The translations under genes were made by a program, and so were the position numbers. Below, in pieces: positions 17,780-26,517 of a stretch of 64,000 nt of DNA (position 1 is its first letter; each line of letters begins with the position of its first letter). A model generated the notes under the pieces. It worked only from the letters and a program-made list of their open reading frames with translations. It searched no databases and was not told the DNA's origin. Location of the stretch: positions 868,001 to 932,000 of the forward strand of contig NZ_JBLZUR010000002.1 in NCBI RefSeq assembly GCF_048565625.1, written 5' to 3'. This stretch comes from JBLZUR01 sp048565625. GTDB taxonomy: Bacteria > Pseudomonadota > Alphaproteobacteria > Sphingomonadales > Sphingomonadaceae.

Positions 17780-19086
17780 GCCCGGCCGAACACCCGGCGG
17801 AAGATCGTGTCGACATGCTTCAGGTGGTAGCCGAGGTCGAACTTCTCCTCCAGCTCGGCGTCCGACAGCGTCACCTCCGGATCGTCCTTGAGCAGTTGTA
17901 GCAGCGAGAGCTGGCCGTCCGATTCCCACACCTTCATCGCGTTGCGCTGGACGAGGCGATAAGAGTCCTCGCGGCTCACCCCGGCCTGGGTCAGCGCCAG
18001 CAGCACGCGCTGGGAATGGACGAGGCCACCCATCTTGTTGAGGTTCTTCTCCATCCGCTCCGGATAGACGAGCAACTTGTCGATCACTCCGGTTAGCCGG
18101 GCGAGCGCGAAGTCCAGGGTGATGGTCGCGTCGGGACCGATATAGCGCTCGACCGAGGAGTGGCTGATGTCCCGCTCGTGCCAGAGGGCGACGTTCTCCA
18201 AAGCCGGGGTGACATAGCCGCGGATCATGCGGGCGAGGCCGGTCAGGTTTTCGGTCAGCACCGGGTTGCGCTTGTGCGGCATCGCCGATGAGCCCTTCTG
18301 GCCGGGGGAGAAATACTCCTCCGCCTCAAGCACCTCGGTACGCTGGAGGTGGCGGATCTCGGTCGCGAGCCGCTCGATCGAGGAGGCGATGACGCCGAGC
18401 GTCGCGAAGAACATCGCGTGGCGGTCGCGCGGGATAACCTGGGTGGAGACCGGCTCGACCCCGAGGCCGAGCTTCTCTGCGACATGCTCCTCCACGCGCG
18501 GGTCGATATTGGCGAAGGTGCCGACCGCGCCCGAGATCGCGCAGGTCGCGACGTCGGCGCGCGCGGCCTTGAGGCGGGTGAGGTTGCGGGCGAACTCGGC
18601 ATGAGCCTCGGCGAGCTTCAGGCCGAAGGTCACCGGCTCGGCATGGATGCCGTGGCTGCGACCGATGGTCGGCGTCATCTTGTGCTCGAAGGCGCGGCGC
18701 TCGATCACTGTCAGCAGCTTTTCGAGATCGGCGATCAGGATGTCGCTTGCCCGCGCCAGTTGCACGGCAAGGCAGGTGTCGAGCACGTCGGAGCTGGTCA
18801 TACCCTGGTGCATGAAGCGCGCCTCGTCGCCGACCTGCTCCGCCACCCAGGTCAGGAAGGCGATGACGTCGTGCTTGGTGACTGCCTCGATGGCGTCGAT
18901 GGCCTCAACGTCGATGTCCGGCTTGGTCGCCCACCAGTCCCAGAGCGCCTTGGCCGCCGACTTCGGCACGACGCCGAGTTCGGCCAGCGCCTCGGTGGCA
19001 TGGGCCTCGATCTCGAACCAGATGCGAAACCTCGCCTCGGGCGTCCAGATCGCCACCATGTCGGGCCGGGAGTAACGCGGAACCAT
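17776..19086 (-). CDS. purB: Adenylosuccinate lyase
   Basis: Fumarase-superfamily lyase that acts twice in purine synthesis, releasing fumarate from SAICAR and from adenylosuccinate. The family signature GSSAMPHKRNP is present at about residues 265-275, along with MTSSDVLDT and GRSHGIHAEP containing active-site residues. At 436 aa it has normal length for the short class. It overlaps bphO by 4 bp (GTGA). Upstream on the same strand, 53 bp away, are two envelope-sugar genes, so the operon mixes purine, light-sensing and glycan genes. Confidence 0.97.
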   Translation of the reverse strand: MVPRYSRPDMVAIWTPEARFRIWFEIEAHATEALAELGVVPKSAAKALWDWWATKPDIDVEAIDAIEAVTKHDVIAFLTWVAEQVGDEARFMHQGMTSSDVLDTCLAVQLARASDILIADLEKLLTVIERRAFEHKMTPTIGRSHGIHAEPVTFGLKLAEAHAEFARNLTRLKAARADVATCAISGAVGTFANIDPRVEEHVAEKLGLGVEPVSTQVIPRDRHAMFFATLGVIASSIERLATEIRHLQRTEVLEAEEYFSPGQKGSSAMPHKRNPVLTENLTGLARMIRGYVTPALENVALWHERDISHSSVERYIGPDATITLDFALARLTGVIDKLLVYPERMEKNLNKMGGLVHSQRVLLALTQAGVSREDSYRLVQRNAMKVWESDGQLSLLQLLKDDPEVTLSDAELEEKFDLGYHLKHVDTIFRRVFGRA

Positions 19087-19139
19087 TGAGCCGTCCTGTC
19101 AGGAGAAAGGGCGGCGGGTAGCAGAGCGGGAGAGGGGCT

Positions 19140-19718
19140 TCAATCGACCCGATTGAGCGGCCGGATGACCGGCCGGGGCACGGTGACAATGCTGCCGGGC
19201 GGCACGTCCTGAGCGAGGACGACGTTCGCCCCGATCATCGATCCCGCGCCGACGGTGATCGAGCCGACGATCACCGCCCCTGCGCCGATATCGCACCCGG
19301 CCTCAATCACCGGCTTCAGCCAGCGCGGGTCGTTGTGGCGGCGCAGGCCGAAGGTGGTGTTCTGGCGGATCTGGACGTCGTCGCCGATCGACAGTGCCTC
19401 CAGCGTCATGCCGCTATGGTGCCAGATGCGGACGCGGCGGCCGACAATGACGGTGTAGCCGAGGTCGATCCCGCCCATCCATTCCACCAGCTTGTGCATG
19501 ACGCGGTAAAGGATGGTCAGCGGCGTGCGGACCAGCTTGCTGCGGAACCCCATGCGCCAGTTGCCGAGACGGTGGACGGCGATCGCCCAGAACCCCTGGC
19601 TGAAGATGTCGCGGCCGTGGGTCGCGAAATCCTCGCGGAGGAGGGCGGCGAAGGAGAGGCCGGGCGGGTTGTGGTTGAACCGGCCGAGATCGATGTCGGA
19701 CTGCGGTCGATCCGTCAT
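19140..19718 (-). CDS. Serine acetyltransferase-like hexapeptide acyltransferase
   Basis: A 192-residue protein with a helical N-terminus (LLREDFATHGRDIFSQGFWA) and a left-handed beta-helix of hexapeptide repeats (GYTVIVGRRVRIWHHSG, IGAGAVIVGSITVGAG). It resembles the CysE/colanic-acid-type acetyltransferases found in exopolysaccharide clusters; the extended CysE N-terminal domain is only partly present. Its ATG overlaps the stop of the upstream glycosyltransferase (ATGA), so it probably acetylates a sugar rather than serine. The acceptor is unknown. Confidence 0.82.
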   Translation of the reverse strand: MTDRPQSDIDLGRFNHNPPGLSFAALLREDFATHGRDIFSQGFWAIAVHRLGNWRMGFRSKLVRTPLTILYRVMHKLVEWMGGIDLGYTVIVGRRVRIWHHSGMTLEALSIGDDVQIRQNTTFGLRRHNDPRWLKPVIEAGCDIGAGAVIVGSITVGAGSMIGANVVLAQDVPPGSIVTVPRPVIRPLNRVD

Positions 19719-20677
19719 GCGCCCGATCCGTAATTGTGGCGGATCATGTCGCCCCAGAGATGCGGCGGGTCGGTGACCGGTTTGCCGCGCAGGCGCGCGA
19801 GGAGCCGGCCGACAGGACGCCCGAAGAGCCATGCTGCATTGGCGGCGTGGAACGCCCCGCTGCCGAAGTTCTTGGCAAAATAGCGGCGGCGCGACTCGAA
19901 CCAGTAGCGCGGACGGCGCTTCACCTTGGCCGTCGCACCCGTGACGCCGGAACTGGCACCGACGAGGTGGACGATCCGGCTTTCGGGCACATACCAGCAT
20001 TCGGCCCCGGCACGCGCCGCGCGCAGGCAAAAATCCGTCTCCTCGAAATACATGAAGTAGCTTTCGTCGAGGAAGCCGATGCGATCGATCAGGTCGCCGC
20101 GTACCATCATGCTGGCGCCGGCCACCCAATCGGCGCGGATCGGGTGATCGACCGGCGCGGGCGCAACGATCTTGCTGGCGAAGAGCCGGTGGAGGGGACC
20201 GAAGTCGAGTGCTTCGAGCAGTTCGTTGAAGGGGCGGTGAAAGCGGAAGGCGCTGTAGATCGCCGTGCCGTCCATCTCCTCAGATCGTCCGCCGGTGATG
20301 CCGGCCGTCGGATGCGCGTCCATGAAGCGGGTGAGCGCACCGATCGCGCCCGGGCGGACGAGCGTGTCGGGGTTGAGCAGCCAGACGTATTTCGGCGTGG
20401 GCCGGCCGGTCTCCGCTTTCCACCGGGCTAGTGCCTCGTTGTTGCCGTAGGCGAAGCCGCCATTCCTGGGCAGTGCGCGAAAGCGGCACCAGCTGCCCCA
20501 GCCGTTCGCCTCCACCGCCGCCGCGATCTTCTCCGCCGAACCGTCGCCCGAATCGTTGTCGACGATGATCGCGTTGATCCCCGGCGCGATCTCCGGCGCG
20601 AGCGATTGGAGGCACGCGATCGACAGCTCCGGCGTGCGGTAGTTAACGATCAGGACGAGGGTTTCGACCGGCGGCAT
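19715..20677 (-). CDS. Family 2 glycosyltransferase, rhamnosyltransferase-like
   Basis: A 320-residue GT-A enzyme. It begins LVLIVNYRTPE, has VDNDSGDGS for the nucleotide site, WLLNPDTLVRPGA with the Asn-Pro-Asp motif common in rhamnosyltransferases, and DESYFMYFEETDFCLRA, a typical catalytic-base region of the WbbL type. There is no clear membrane anchor. It is coupled to the acetyltransferase gene by a 4-bp overlap, pointing to a small polysaccharide-decoration unit. The donor sugar is inferred only from similarity of motifs. Confidence 0.85.
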   Translation of the reverse strand: MPPVETLVLIVNYRTPELSIACLQSLAPEIAPGINAIIVDNDSGDGSAEKIAAAVEANGWGSWCRFRALPRNGGFAYGNNEALARWKAETGRPTPKYVWLLNPDTLVRPGAIGALTRFMDAHPTAGITGGRSEEMDGTAIYSAFRFHRPFNELLEALDFGPLHRLFASKIVAPAPVDHPIRADWVAGASMMVRGDLIDRIGFLDESYFMYFEETDFCLRAARAGAECWYVPESRIVHLVGASSGVTGATAKVKRRPRYWFESRRRYFAKNFGSGAFHAANAAWLFGRPVGRLLARLRGKPVTDPPHLWGDMIRHNYGSGA

Positions 20678-20746
20678 GGCGGGTGATCTATGCGGCGCGG
20701 GTTAAAATCGGGCAAGCGGGCCCGAGATAACCTCATACACCAACGT

Positions 20747-20818
20747 CGTTCGCCCTGAGCCTGTCGAAGGGCCAGCGCCGACCGTCTCCCTTGCCCTTCG
20801 ACAGGCTCAGGGCGAACG
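20747..20818. repeat. Palindromic repeat, kind E, copy 1
   Basis: A perfect 26-bp inverted repeat: arms at 20747-20772 and 20793-20818, containing CGCCCTGAGCCTGTCGAAGG, separated by 20 bases. It ends three bases after the radC stop codon, so it may act as the radC transcript end. A second copy lies on the other side of radC. Confidence 0.95.
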
Positions 20819-20821
20819 GAC

Positions 20822-21502
20822 TTAGAGAAGCCCCTCCGCCCGCAGGCTCTTATGCCCGCTTGCCGAGACGATGATGTGGTCGTGAACCTGGATCTTGAGC
20901 GGCTTGGCGGCGGCGATCAGCTCGCGGGTGATGGCGATGTCCTGACGGCTCGGTGAGGGATCGCCGCTCGGATGGTTGTGGACGATGATCAGCGCCGCCG
21001 ATCCGAGGTCGATGGCGCGGCGCACAACCTCCCGCACGTAGATCGCCGCCTCGCTGGTCGATCCCTCGGAGATCGGCTCGTCGCGCATCAGCATGTTCTT
21101 GGCGTTGAGGTGGAGGACGCGGACCCGCTCGATGTCGAGATGCCCCATATCGGCCTGAAGGTAGTCGAGCAGCGCCTGCCAGTTCGAGAGGACGGGTCGG
21201 TCGAGTACCTGCTTCTGCAGGAGGCGAAGGGCGCTCGCCTGCGCGATCTTGATCGCGGCGATCGAGGTGTCGCCGATGCCGCCAATGCGGGCCAGCGCCT
21301 TGGCGTCGGCGGTCAGGACCGCGCCGAAGCTGCCGAACGCGTCGATCAGGCGCTTGGCGATCGCCTTGGTGTCGCCGCGCCGGATCGACAGGGTGAGCAG
21401 GTATTCGAGCAATTCATGGTCGAGCAGCGCATCCCCGCCACCGTCGAACAGTCGCTGGCGCAGGCGCGCGCGGTGACCCTCACCGAGATGATCTTCCCCC
21501 AT
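20822..21502 (-). CDS. radC: RadC family JAB/MPN-domain protein
   Basis: A 226-residue protein with an N-terminal helix-hairpin-helix region (IGGIGDTSIAAI near residues 73-84) and a C-terminal JAB-type metalloprotease-like domain. Metal-binding residues His175, His177 and Asp188 are in HNHPSGDPSPSRQD. The name comes from an early radiation-sensitivity assignment, but its true role is unsettled in the literature. Length and start are normal for the family. It stands alone on the minus strand, bracketed by two copies of the same palindromic repeat. Confidence 0.93.
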   Translation of the reverse strand: MGEDHLGEGHRARLRQRLFDGGGDALLDHELLEYLLTLSIRRGDTKAIAKRLIDAFGSFGAVLTADAKALARIGGIGDTSIAAIKIAQASALRLLQKQVLDRPVLSNWQALLDYLQADMGHLDIERVRVLHLNAKNMLMRDEPISEGSTSEAAIYVREVVRRAIDLGSAALIIVHNHPSGDPSPSRQDIAITRELIAAAKPLKIQVHDHIIVSASGHKSLRAEGLL

Positions 21503-21562
21503 GTGGGTGAGGGTAGGCGGATTCTCCTACCCCTATCAACCGCGACATATTCCGAACCCCGC

Positions 21563-21631
21563 TCGCCCTGAGCCTGTCGAAGGGCTGGAGATGACCGTGT
21601 CGCTGGCCCTTCGACAAGCTCAGGGCGAACG
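21563..21631. repeat. Palindromic repeat, kind E, copy 2
   Basis: An inverted repeat with arms TCGCCCTGAGCCTGTCGAAG (from 21563) and its near-complement ending at 21631, with one mismatch (CAAGC for CAGGC). It is the same element as 20747-20818 and lies in the divergent gap between radC and ydbH. Confidence 0.92.
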
Positions 21632-21698
21632 GCGTTGGGGTGGAAAGCCTCCTTGCACTCCCGCTGGACAAATCCGGCATTCATCTTGAGGAGAATAG

Positions 21699-24600
21699 GT
21701 GAGCCGAGGTTCGGTTGGCCAGAGGGATACGGGGGCGGGATTGGCGGTAAGGCTGCAGCCGAAATCCCTGCTGGTGCTGATCCTCGCCGTGCTTTGCCTT
21801 GTCAGCATGGCGCTGTGGACGATGCGGACGCCGATCGCGACGGGCCTGATCGCGCGCGAGTTGGAGAAGCGCGGGGTGCCGGGCCGCTATCGCGTGGCGG
21901 CGATCGGCCTGCGCACACAGGTGCTCGAAGACATCCTGATCGGCGATCCGCGCCGCCCGGACCTGACGGCGCGGCGGGCCGAGGTGACGCTCTATTACGG
22001 GCTGAGCGGCGTCGGCGTGTCGTCGATCGTGGCGGAAGGCGTGCGGCTGCGCGGGCGGCTGGTGGATGGCGCGGTCAGCTTCGGCCAAGTCGACAAGCTG
22101 CTTCCCGCGCCGACCGGCGAACCATTCAAGCTGCCTGAGTTCGCCGTCGAGATCCGCGACACGCAAGTCGTGCTGGAAACACCCTGGGGTGTGCTGACCA
22201 ATCGCATCGAAGGTCGCGGCAAGCTGTCGGACGGTTTTCGCGGCCGCGTCCGCAGCGACATCCCGTCCTTCGCGGCGGCTGGCTGCGACGCCGTGCCGCT
22301 CCATTCCGATCTGACGCTGGAAACGGAGGCGAATCGGCCGCATGTGGCCGGACCGGTGATGGTGCCGGCGCTGACCTGCGGCGGTGCGTCGCTGCGCGCG
22401 CCGTTCCTCGGGATCGACGCGCGGGCGAACGAGGCGCTGGATGGCGGCGAGGGGTCGATCCGGCTCGATGCCGCCGGTGCGACGGCAGGGTCCGTTAGCC
22501 TCGGCCGGATTGCGGGCAAGGCGACCTTCGCCGGAACGACCGAGCGGGCCTCGGGCGGCCTGTCCTTCGCCGCCCAGCCGCTGCAGTTGCCGCAGGGGGA
22601 GGCGCGCCGCCTAGCCCTGACGGGGACGTGGAGCTCGCGCGGCGGCGCGGCCGATCTGACGGGCAAGGTTGAAGTGAGGGGCGCGGCCCTGACGCGTGGC
22701 ACCCTCGCCGCCGCGACCTCGACCCTGCGCGCGGCGGAGGGCACTCCGGTCGGGCCGATCGGCGCGGCTCTGGCGACGGCGGTCGGGAAGGCAGGCGCGG
22801 ACTTTGACGGGGGCGCGGAGTTCACGGTGGCGCATCGCCGGACGGGGAGCGTTCTGCGCCTGGCCAGCATCGACGCACTGAGCGCCTCGGGCGCACAGCT
22901 GGTGACGACGGTCGGGGAGGGGCTGCGCTACGACTTCGCGGCAGCCAAGACCTCCGGTGCGTTGGCGCTGACGCTCTCTGGCGGCGGTTTTCCGGAGGTT
23001 GCGGCGGATGTCCGGCAGGATGCGCCCGGCGGTGCGATCGAGGGCGAGTTGCGCATGACGCCCTTTGTTGTGCCGGGTGGGCGCCTGGCGGTCGAGCCGG
23101 TGCGCTTCACCGCAGTGAACGGCGCGATCAGCCGCTTCGGCACCGTGGTGGAGCTGGACGGCCCAGTCGGTGATGGTCGCATCACCGGGCTTCGCGCGGC
23201 GATCTCCGGACGGGTGAGCGGGTCGGGTGCGATGTTGATTGGGGAGGGGTGCCAGCCGGCCGGCTTCCGCCAGTTGGACATCGCCGGCGCCAGCCTCCGC
23301 GATGTGCGGCTGAACCTCTGCCCGCTCTACGGCACCGCACTGGTGGGTGTGTCGAAGAACGGTGCGCTCGGCGGCGGCATCCGCATCGATCGACCGAGGC
23401 TCGGCGGAGAACTCGGCGGAGCGCCGCTGCTCCTTACCGCCGCGCGGGTGGACGTGCCGCTGCGCCACCTCGGCTTCACAGCGCAGGCTCTGTCGGTGCG
23501 GCTGGGAACGGGCAAGGACCCGACCCGCCTCGATATCTCGGGCCTCAAAGGCGACGCGACGGCCGCCGGGATCGCGGGCGGGTTCGAGGGGGCGGCGGGC
23601 AAGATCGCCAACGTGCCGCTGGTCATCTCAGACGGCCAGGGCGAGTGGTCGCTCGCGGGGGCGGCACTGGCGCTCAAGGGCAGCCTCGGAGTTGACGACG
23701 CTCAGGCCGATGCACCGCGCTTCCGCCACATGACCTCGGGTGACTTCGCGCTGACCCTCGGGAACGGTGTGATCGCGGCGGGCGGTCACCTGAACGAGCC
23801 GAAGAGCGGGGTCCCCGTGGCGCAGGTCGACATCAGCCACCGGCTTGCCGATGGTTCGGGAAAGGCCGTGCTCGACGTGCCCGGCATCACCTTTCGCGAG
23901 AAGCGGCTACAGCCGGAGGCGCTGACCCCGCTCACCGTCGGGATCGTCGCCAATGTGGAGGGCGAAGTCCACGGGAGGGGCGAAATCCGATGGGACGCGC
24001 GAGGTGTCTCCAGTGACGGCCGATTCGGGACGGATGGCCTCGACCTCGCCGCCGCCTTTGGTCCTGTGAAGGGGTTGCAAGGAACCGTGCACTTCACCGA
24101 CCTACTGGGTCTGGAAACCCCGCCGCGCCAGGAGGTCAGGATCGCCGAGGTGAACCCCGGCGTGGCGGTGGCGGACGGCGTCGTGCGCTACCAGCTGCTC
24201 CCCGGACTGCTCGTGAAGATCGAGAGCGGGCTCTGGCCTTTCGCGGGCGGCGATCTCGCGTTTGAGGAGACCACGCTCGACTTCTCCGAAGCGGCGAAGC
24301 GGCGGATGGTGTTCAACGTCACCGGCCTCGACGCCGGCAAGTTCATCCAGCAGCTGGAGTTCGAGAACATCGCCGCCACCGGCCTGTTCGACGGAACCCT
24401 GCCGATGGTGTTCGACAAGACCGGCGGCCGCATCGAGGGCGGGCGGCTGACAGCGCGGGGGGAGGGCGGCACGCTCGCCTATGTCGGTGAGGTGTCGAAC
24501 GCGCAGCTCGGCACCTTCGGCAAGATGGCCTTCGATGCGCTGAAGTCGATCCGCTACCGCAACCTGGCCATCGAACTCGGCGGGCCGCTGGATGGGGAGA

Positions 24601-24833
24601 TCGTCAGCAAGGTCGTCTTCAACGGCATCAATCAGGAGCCGCTGGGCGGGGTCAAGGGCTTCGGCAAGAGCCTGATCGGTCTGCCCTTCAAGTTCAACAT
24701 CACCATCCGGGCGCCGTTCCGCGGGCTGGTCAACACCGCCACCACCTTCGCCGATCCGACCAGCCTGATCCGGGGAAACTTGCCGGCGGCTGACACCAAC
24801 GTTCAGAGACAGGAAAGCGAGACTGTGCGATGA
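21699..24833 (+). CDS. ydbH: YdbH-like envelope-spanning protein
   Basis: A 1044-residue protein with one N-terminal membrane segment (about residues 21-41) and a long beta-rich periplasmic part. It belongs to the AsmA-like group of bridge proteins; YdbH in E. coli acts with YnbE in phospholipid movement between inner and outer membrane. The C-terminal region FIQQLEFENIAATGLFDG, followed by TLPMVFDKTGGRIEGG, is the most conserved part. The start is a GTG at 21699 with GGAG eleven bases upstream. The ynbE- and ydbL-like genes follow with 4-bp overlaps, the same trio as in E. coli. Confidence 0.88.
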   Translation: MSRGSVGQRDTGAGLAVRLQPKSLLVLILAVLCLVSMALWTMRTPIATGLIARELEKRGVPGRYRVAAIGLRTQVLEDILIGDPRRPDLTARRAEVTLYYGLSGVGVSSIVAEGVRLRGRLVDGAVSFGQVDKLLPAPTGEPFKLPEFAVEIRDTQVVLETPWGVLTNRIEGRGKLSDGFRGRVRSDIPSFAAAGCDAVPLHSDLTLETEANRPHVAGPVMVPALTCGGASLRAPFLGIDARANEALDGGEGSIRLDAAGATAGSVSLGRIAGKATFAGTTERASGGLSFAAQPLQLPQGEARRLALTGTWSSRGGAADLTGKVEVRGAALTRGTLAAATSTLRAAEGTPVGPIGAALATAVGKAGADFDGGAEFTVAHRRTGSVLRLASIDALSASGAQLVTTVGEGLRYDFAAAKTSGALALTLSGGGFPEVAADVRQDAPGGAIEGELRMTPFVVPGGRLAVEPVRFTAVNGAISRFGTVVELDGPVGDGRITGLRAAISGRVSGSGAMLIGEGCQPAGFRQLDIAGASLRDVRLNLCPLYGTALVGVSKNGALGGGIRIDRPRLGGELGGAPLLLTAARVDVPLRHLGFTAQALSVRLGTGKDPTRLDISGLKGDATAAGIAGGFEGAAGKIANVPLVISDGQGEWSLAGAALALKGSLGVDDAQADAPRFRHMTSGDFALTLGNGVIAAGGHLNEPKSGVPVAQVDISHRLADGSGKAVLDVPGITFREKRLQPEALTPLTVGIVANVEGEVHGRGEIRWDARGVSSDGRFGTDGLDLAAAFGPVKGLQGTVHFTDLLGLETPPRQEVRIAEVNPGVAVADGVVRYQLLPGLLVKIESGLWPFAGGDLAFEETTLDFSEAAKRRMVFNVTGLDAGKFIQQLEFENIAATGLFDGTLPMVFDKTGGRIEGGRLTARGEGGTLAYVGEVSNAQLGTFGKMAFDALKSIRYRNLAIELGGPLDGEIVSKVVFNGINQEPLGGVKGFGKSLIGLPFKFNITIRAPFRGLVNTATTFADPTSLIRGNLPAADTNVQRQESETVR

Positions 24834-25033
24834 GGGATGCGATGAGAACGGGACGCATGTTTGGCCTGGGATTGCCGGGAGCGGTGGTGCTGGCGGGCTG
24901 CGTCCAGGTCTCGGCGCCGGAAAAGCCGATCGAGATCAACCTGAACGTGAACGTGCGTCAGGAGGTCGTGGTCCGGCTGCAGAAGGATGCCGAGGATCTC
25001 ATCACCAACAATCCGGAGTTGTTCCCGCAATGA
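24830..25033 (+). CDS. ynbE: YnbE-like lipoprotein
   Basis: A 67-residue lipoprotein. The lipobox VLAGC places the lipidated Cys at residue 24; the short mature part includes EKPIEINLNVNVRQEVVVRL, typical of YnbE, which is thought to extend the YdbH bridge at the outer membrane by beta-strand pairing. It overlaps ydbH and ydbL by 4 bp on each side, so the three are one translational unit. A second ATG at 24842 could also serve as start. Confidence 0.88.
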   Translation: MRDAMRTGRMFGLGLPGAVVLAGCVQVSAPEKPIEINLNVNVRQEVVVRLQKDAEDLITNNPELFPQ

Positions 25034-25419
25034 CCCGCTTGAACAAGATCATCCTCGCCACGGCCGCGGCGGCGGTTCTGGCCGGCGGCGTCACGGTCCG
25101 CGCCTACGCACAGGCGGGCGACCCCGATGTCTCGGCCGCGATCGCCAGCGGAACCGTCGGCGAGCAGGCCGACGGCTATCTCGGCTTCGCCAAGGCTGGC
25201 TCCGGCGACCTGAAGGCGAAGGTCGAGGCGATCAACATCAAGCGCCGCGCAGCGTACACCGACCTTGCCGCCAAGCGTGGCGTGTCGGTGAAGGACGCGG
25301 CGGCGGCGGCCGGCTGCCAGACGCTGTCGCGGCTGGCGAACGGGCGGGCGTACCTGCTGCCCGGCGGCGGCTGGGCGACGAAGCGCGGCGCGATCGCCCT
25401 GCCGGGGTATTGCGGGTAG
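25030..25419 (+). CDS. ydbL: YdbL/DUF1318 periplasmic protein
   Basis: A 129-residue secreted protein with a signal peptide ending near AYAQA. The features GTVGEQADGYLGF and INIKRRAAYTDLAAKRGVSV match DUF1318/YdbL. It is the third gene of the ydbH-ynbE-ydbL operon and is thought to modulate the bridge formed by the other two. The final GYCG and CQTL cysteines could form a disulfide. A palindromic repeat follows twelve bases after the stop. Confidence 0.88.
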   Translation: MTRLNKIILATAAAAVLAGGVTVRAYAQAGDPDVSAAIASGTVGEQADGYLGFAKAGSGDLKAKVEAINIKRRAAYTDLAAKRGVSVKDAAAAAGCQTLSRLANGRAYLLPGGGWATKRGAIALPGYCG

Positions 25420-25430
25420 TCCACTCTATC

Positions 25431-25558
25431 CTCTCCCCTTGTGGGAGAGGTCAGGAGAGGGGATCGCATGAGGAGGCTCGATGCCTCCGAGTGTGAATGG
25501 CGGGACGCTTGCTGACGCTCGCGACCCCTCTCCCAACCCTCTCCCACAAGGGGAGAGG
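25431..25558. repeat. Palindromic repeat, kind A, copy 1
   Basis: Outer arms CTCTCCCCTTGTGGGAGAGG (25431-25450) and its exact complement ending at 25557, each also able to fold on itself, around about 85 bases. It lies between the convergent ydbL and DUF3298 genes. A related copy lies at 49687-49823. Confidence 0.92.
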
Positions 25559-25566
25559 GCTCCCGC

Positions 25567-26349
25567 TCATTTAAGACCGAACTCCTCCCGGTATTCCGGC
25601 CTGATCTCCGCCAGCAGTGCCGCCGTCACCGGCACCGGCACCTGATAGTCGCCCTCGGCATAGGGCCCCGCTTCATATGGAGCGACCTGCACGAGGAATG
25701 TCGTAAACCTGCCACTCCCGGCCGGCACGATCACCTGATCGGCGATCTTCGGGCACGCCGTCTCGAAATCTGTCCCGCGCTTCACCGGCTCCCCGCGCTT
25801 CTCGGCTCGCTGCTTGTCCAGCGTCTCGCAGAACGGCCCGCTCATCGTCGTAAGCGCCCGGTCCGGGTTCACGAACAACTCGCGGAAAGGAATCGCGCGG
25901 CCGAGCTTCCGTGAGACCAGCCGAGCGTCGAAGCCCTGCATCCCGTGTGCGCCGCCGAGATACTCCTCGAACTCCGCGCCAAGGCTGAGCAGCCCCGCCG
26001 ACCCGCCCTTCACCATCCAGCGCTTCGAGAGGCTGTGCTGGCGATATAGCCAGCCGTTCTTCCGCGCCTCTTGCTGATCGGCGGCGGCGCCCTTCACGCC
26101 CTTGGCCTTCAGCCGCTTGGCCTCAGCCTCCAGGTCCGCGTTCACGGCCGGGATCGCCGCCGCAACCGCTGGCCAGGCATAGGCGAAGTCGTACAGCTCG
26201 CTCTTATCGGCGATCACGACATCGGCGGCCGCTGCCGGGGCGGGTTCCGCAATAGCACCGGTCTGATTCGACGGCTGAGGATCGGGTGCCGCATCCGGCT
26301 GCGAGCAGGCGGCGAGCGTAAGCGCGAGGGCAGAGATAAGCCTCTTCAT
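25567..26349 (-). CDS. DUF4163/DUF3298-type lipoprotein (RsiV-like fold)
   Basis: A 260-residue lipoprotein: the signal MKRLISALALTLAAC places the lipidated Cys at residue 15. The mature part has YDFAYAWPAV and EEYLGGAHGM; the latter resembles the GGAHG motif of DUF3298, the domain found in the anti-sigma factor RsiV and in lysozyme-binding proteins. No membrane or sigma-binding part is present, so it is not an anti-sigma factor by itself. It lies divergent from the ATP synthase genes. Function unknown. Confidence 0.75.
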   Translation of the reverse strand: MKRLISALALTLAACSQPDAAPDPQPSNQTGAIAEPAPAAAADVVIADKSELYDFAYAWPAVAAAIPAVNADLEAEAKRLKAKGVKGAAADQQEARKNGWLYRQHSLSKRWMVKGGSAGLLSLGAEFEEYLGGAHGMQGFDARLVSRKLGRAIPFRELFVNPDRALTTMSGPFCETLDKQRAEKRGEPVKRGTDFETACPKIADQVIVPAGSGRFTTFLVQVAPYEAGPYAEGDYQVPVPVTAALLAEIRPEYREEFGLK

Positions 26350-26517
26350 GCCTTGAAAAACCGCCGACGGGCCGGGGCGATCCAGCGGGCCCGCCGCCCG
26401 GTTGACTTGAGGACAACCGCTTCCTAAAGGGACCGCGCCTTGGCGGGCTCGCTCGCCTTCATCGTCCTGCCCGCCTGACGAGATCGCCGACGGGGATCAC
26501 CGAGGAAGGAGCACGCG

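Noticed and set aside
20747..21631. radC with flanking repeats as an insertion sequence
   Set aside because: No transposase, and each repeat is itself palindromic rather than one terminal inverted repeat of a transposon.
25431..25558. CRISPR-like repeat array
   Set aside because: There are only two arms facing each other, no series of direct repeats with spacers, and no cas gene nearby.
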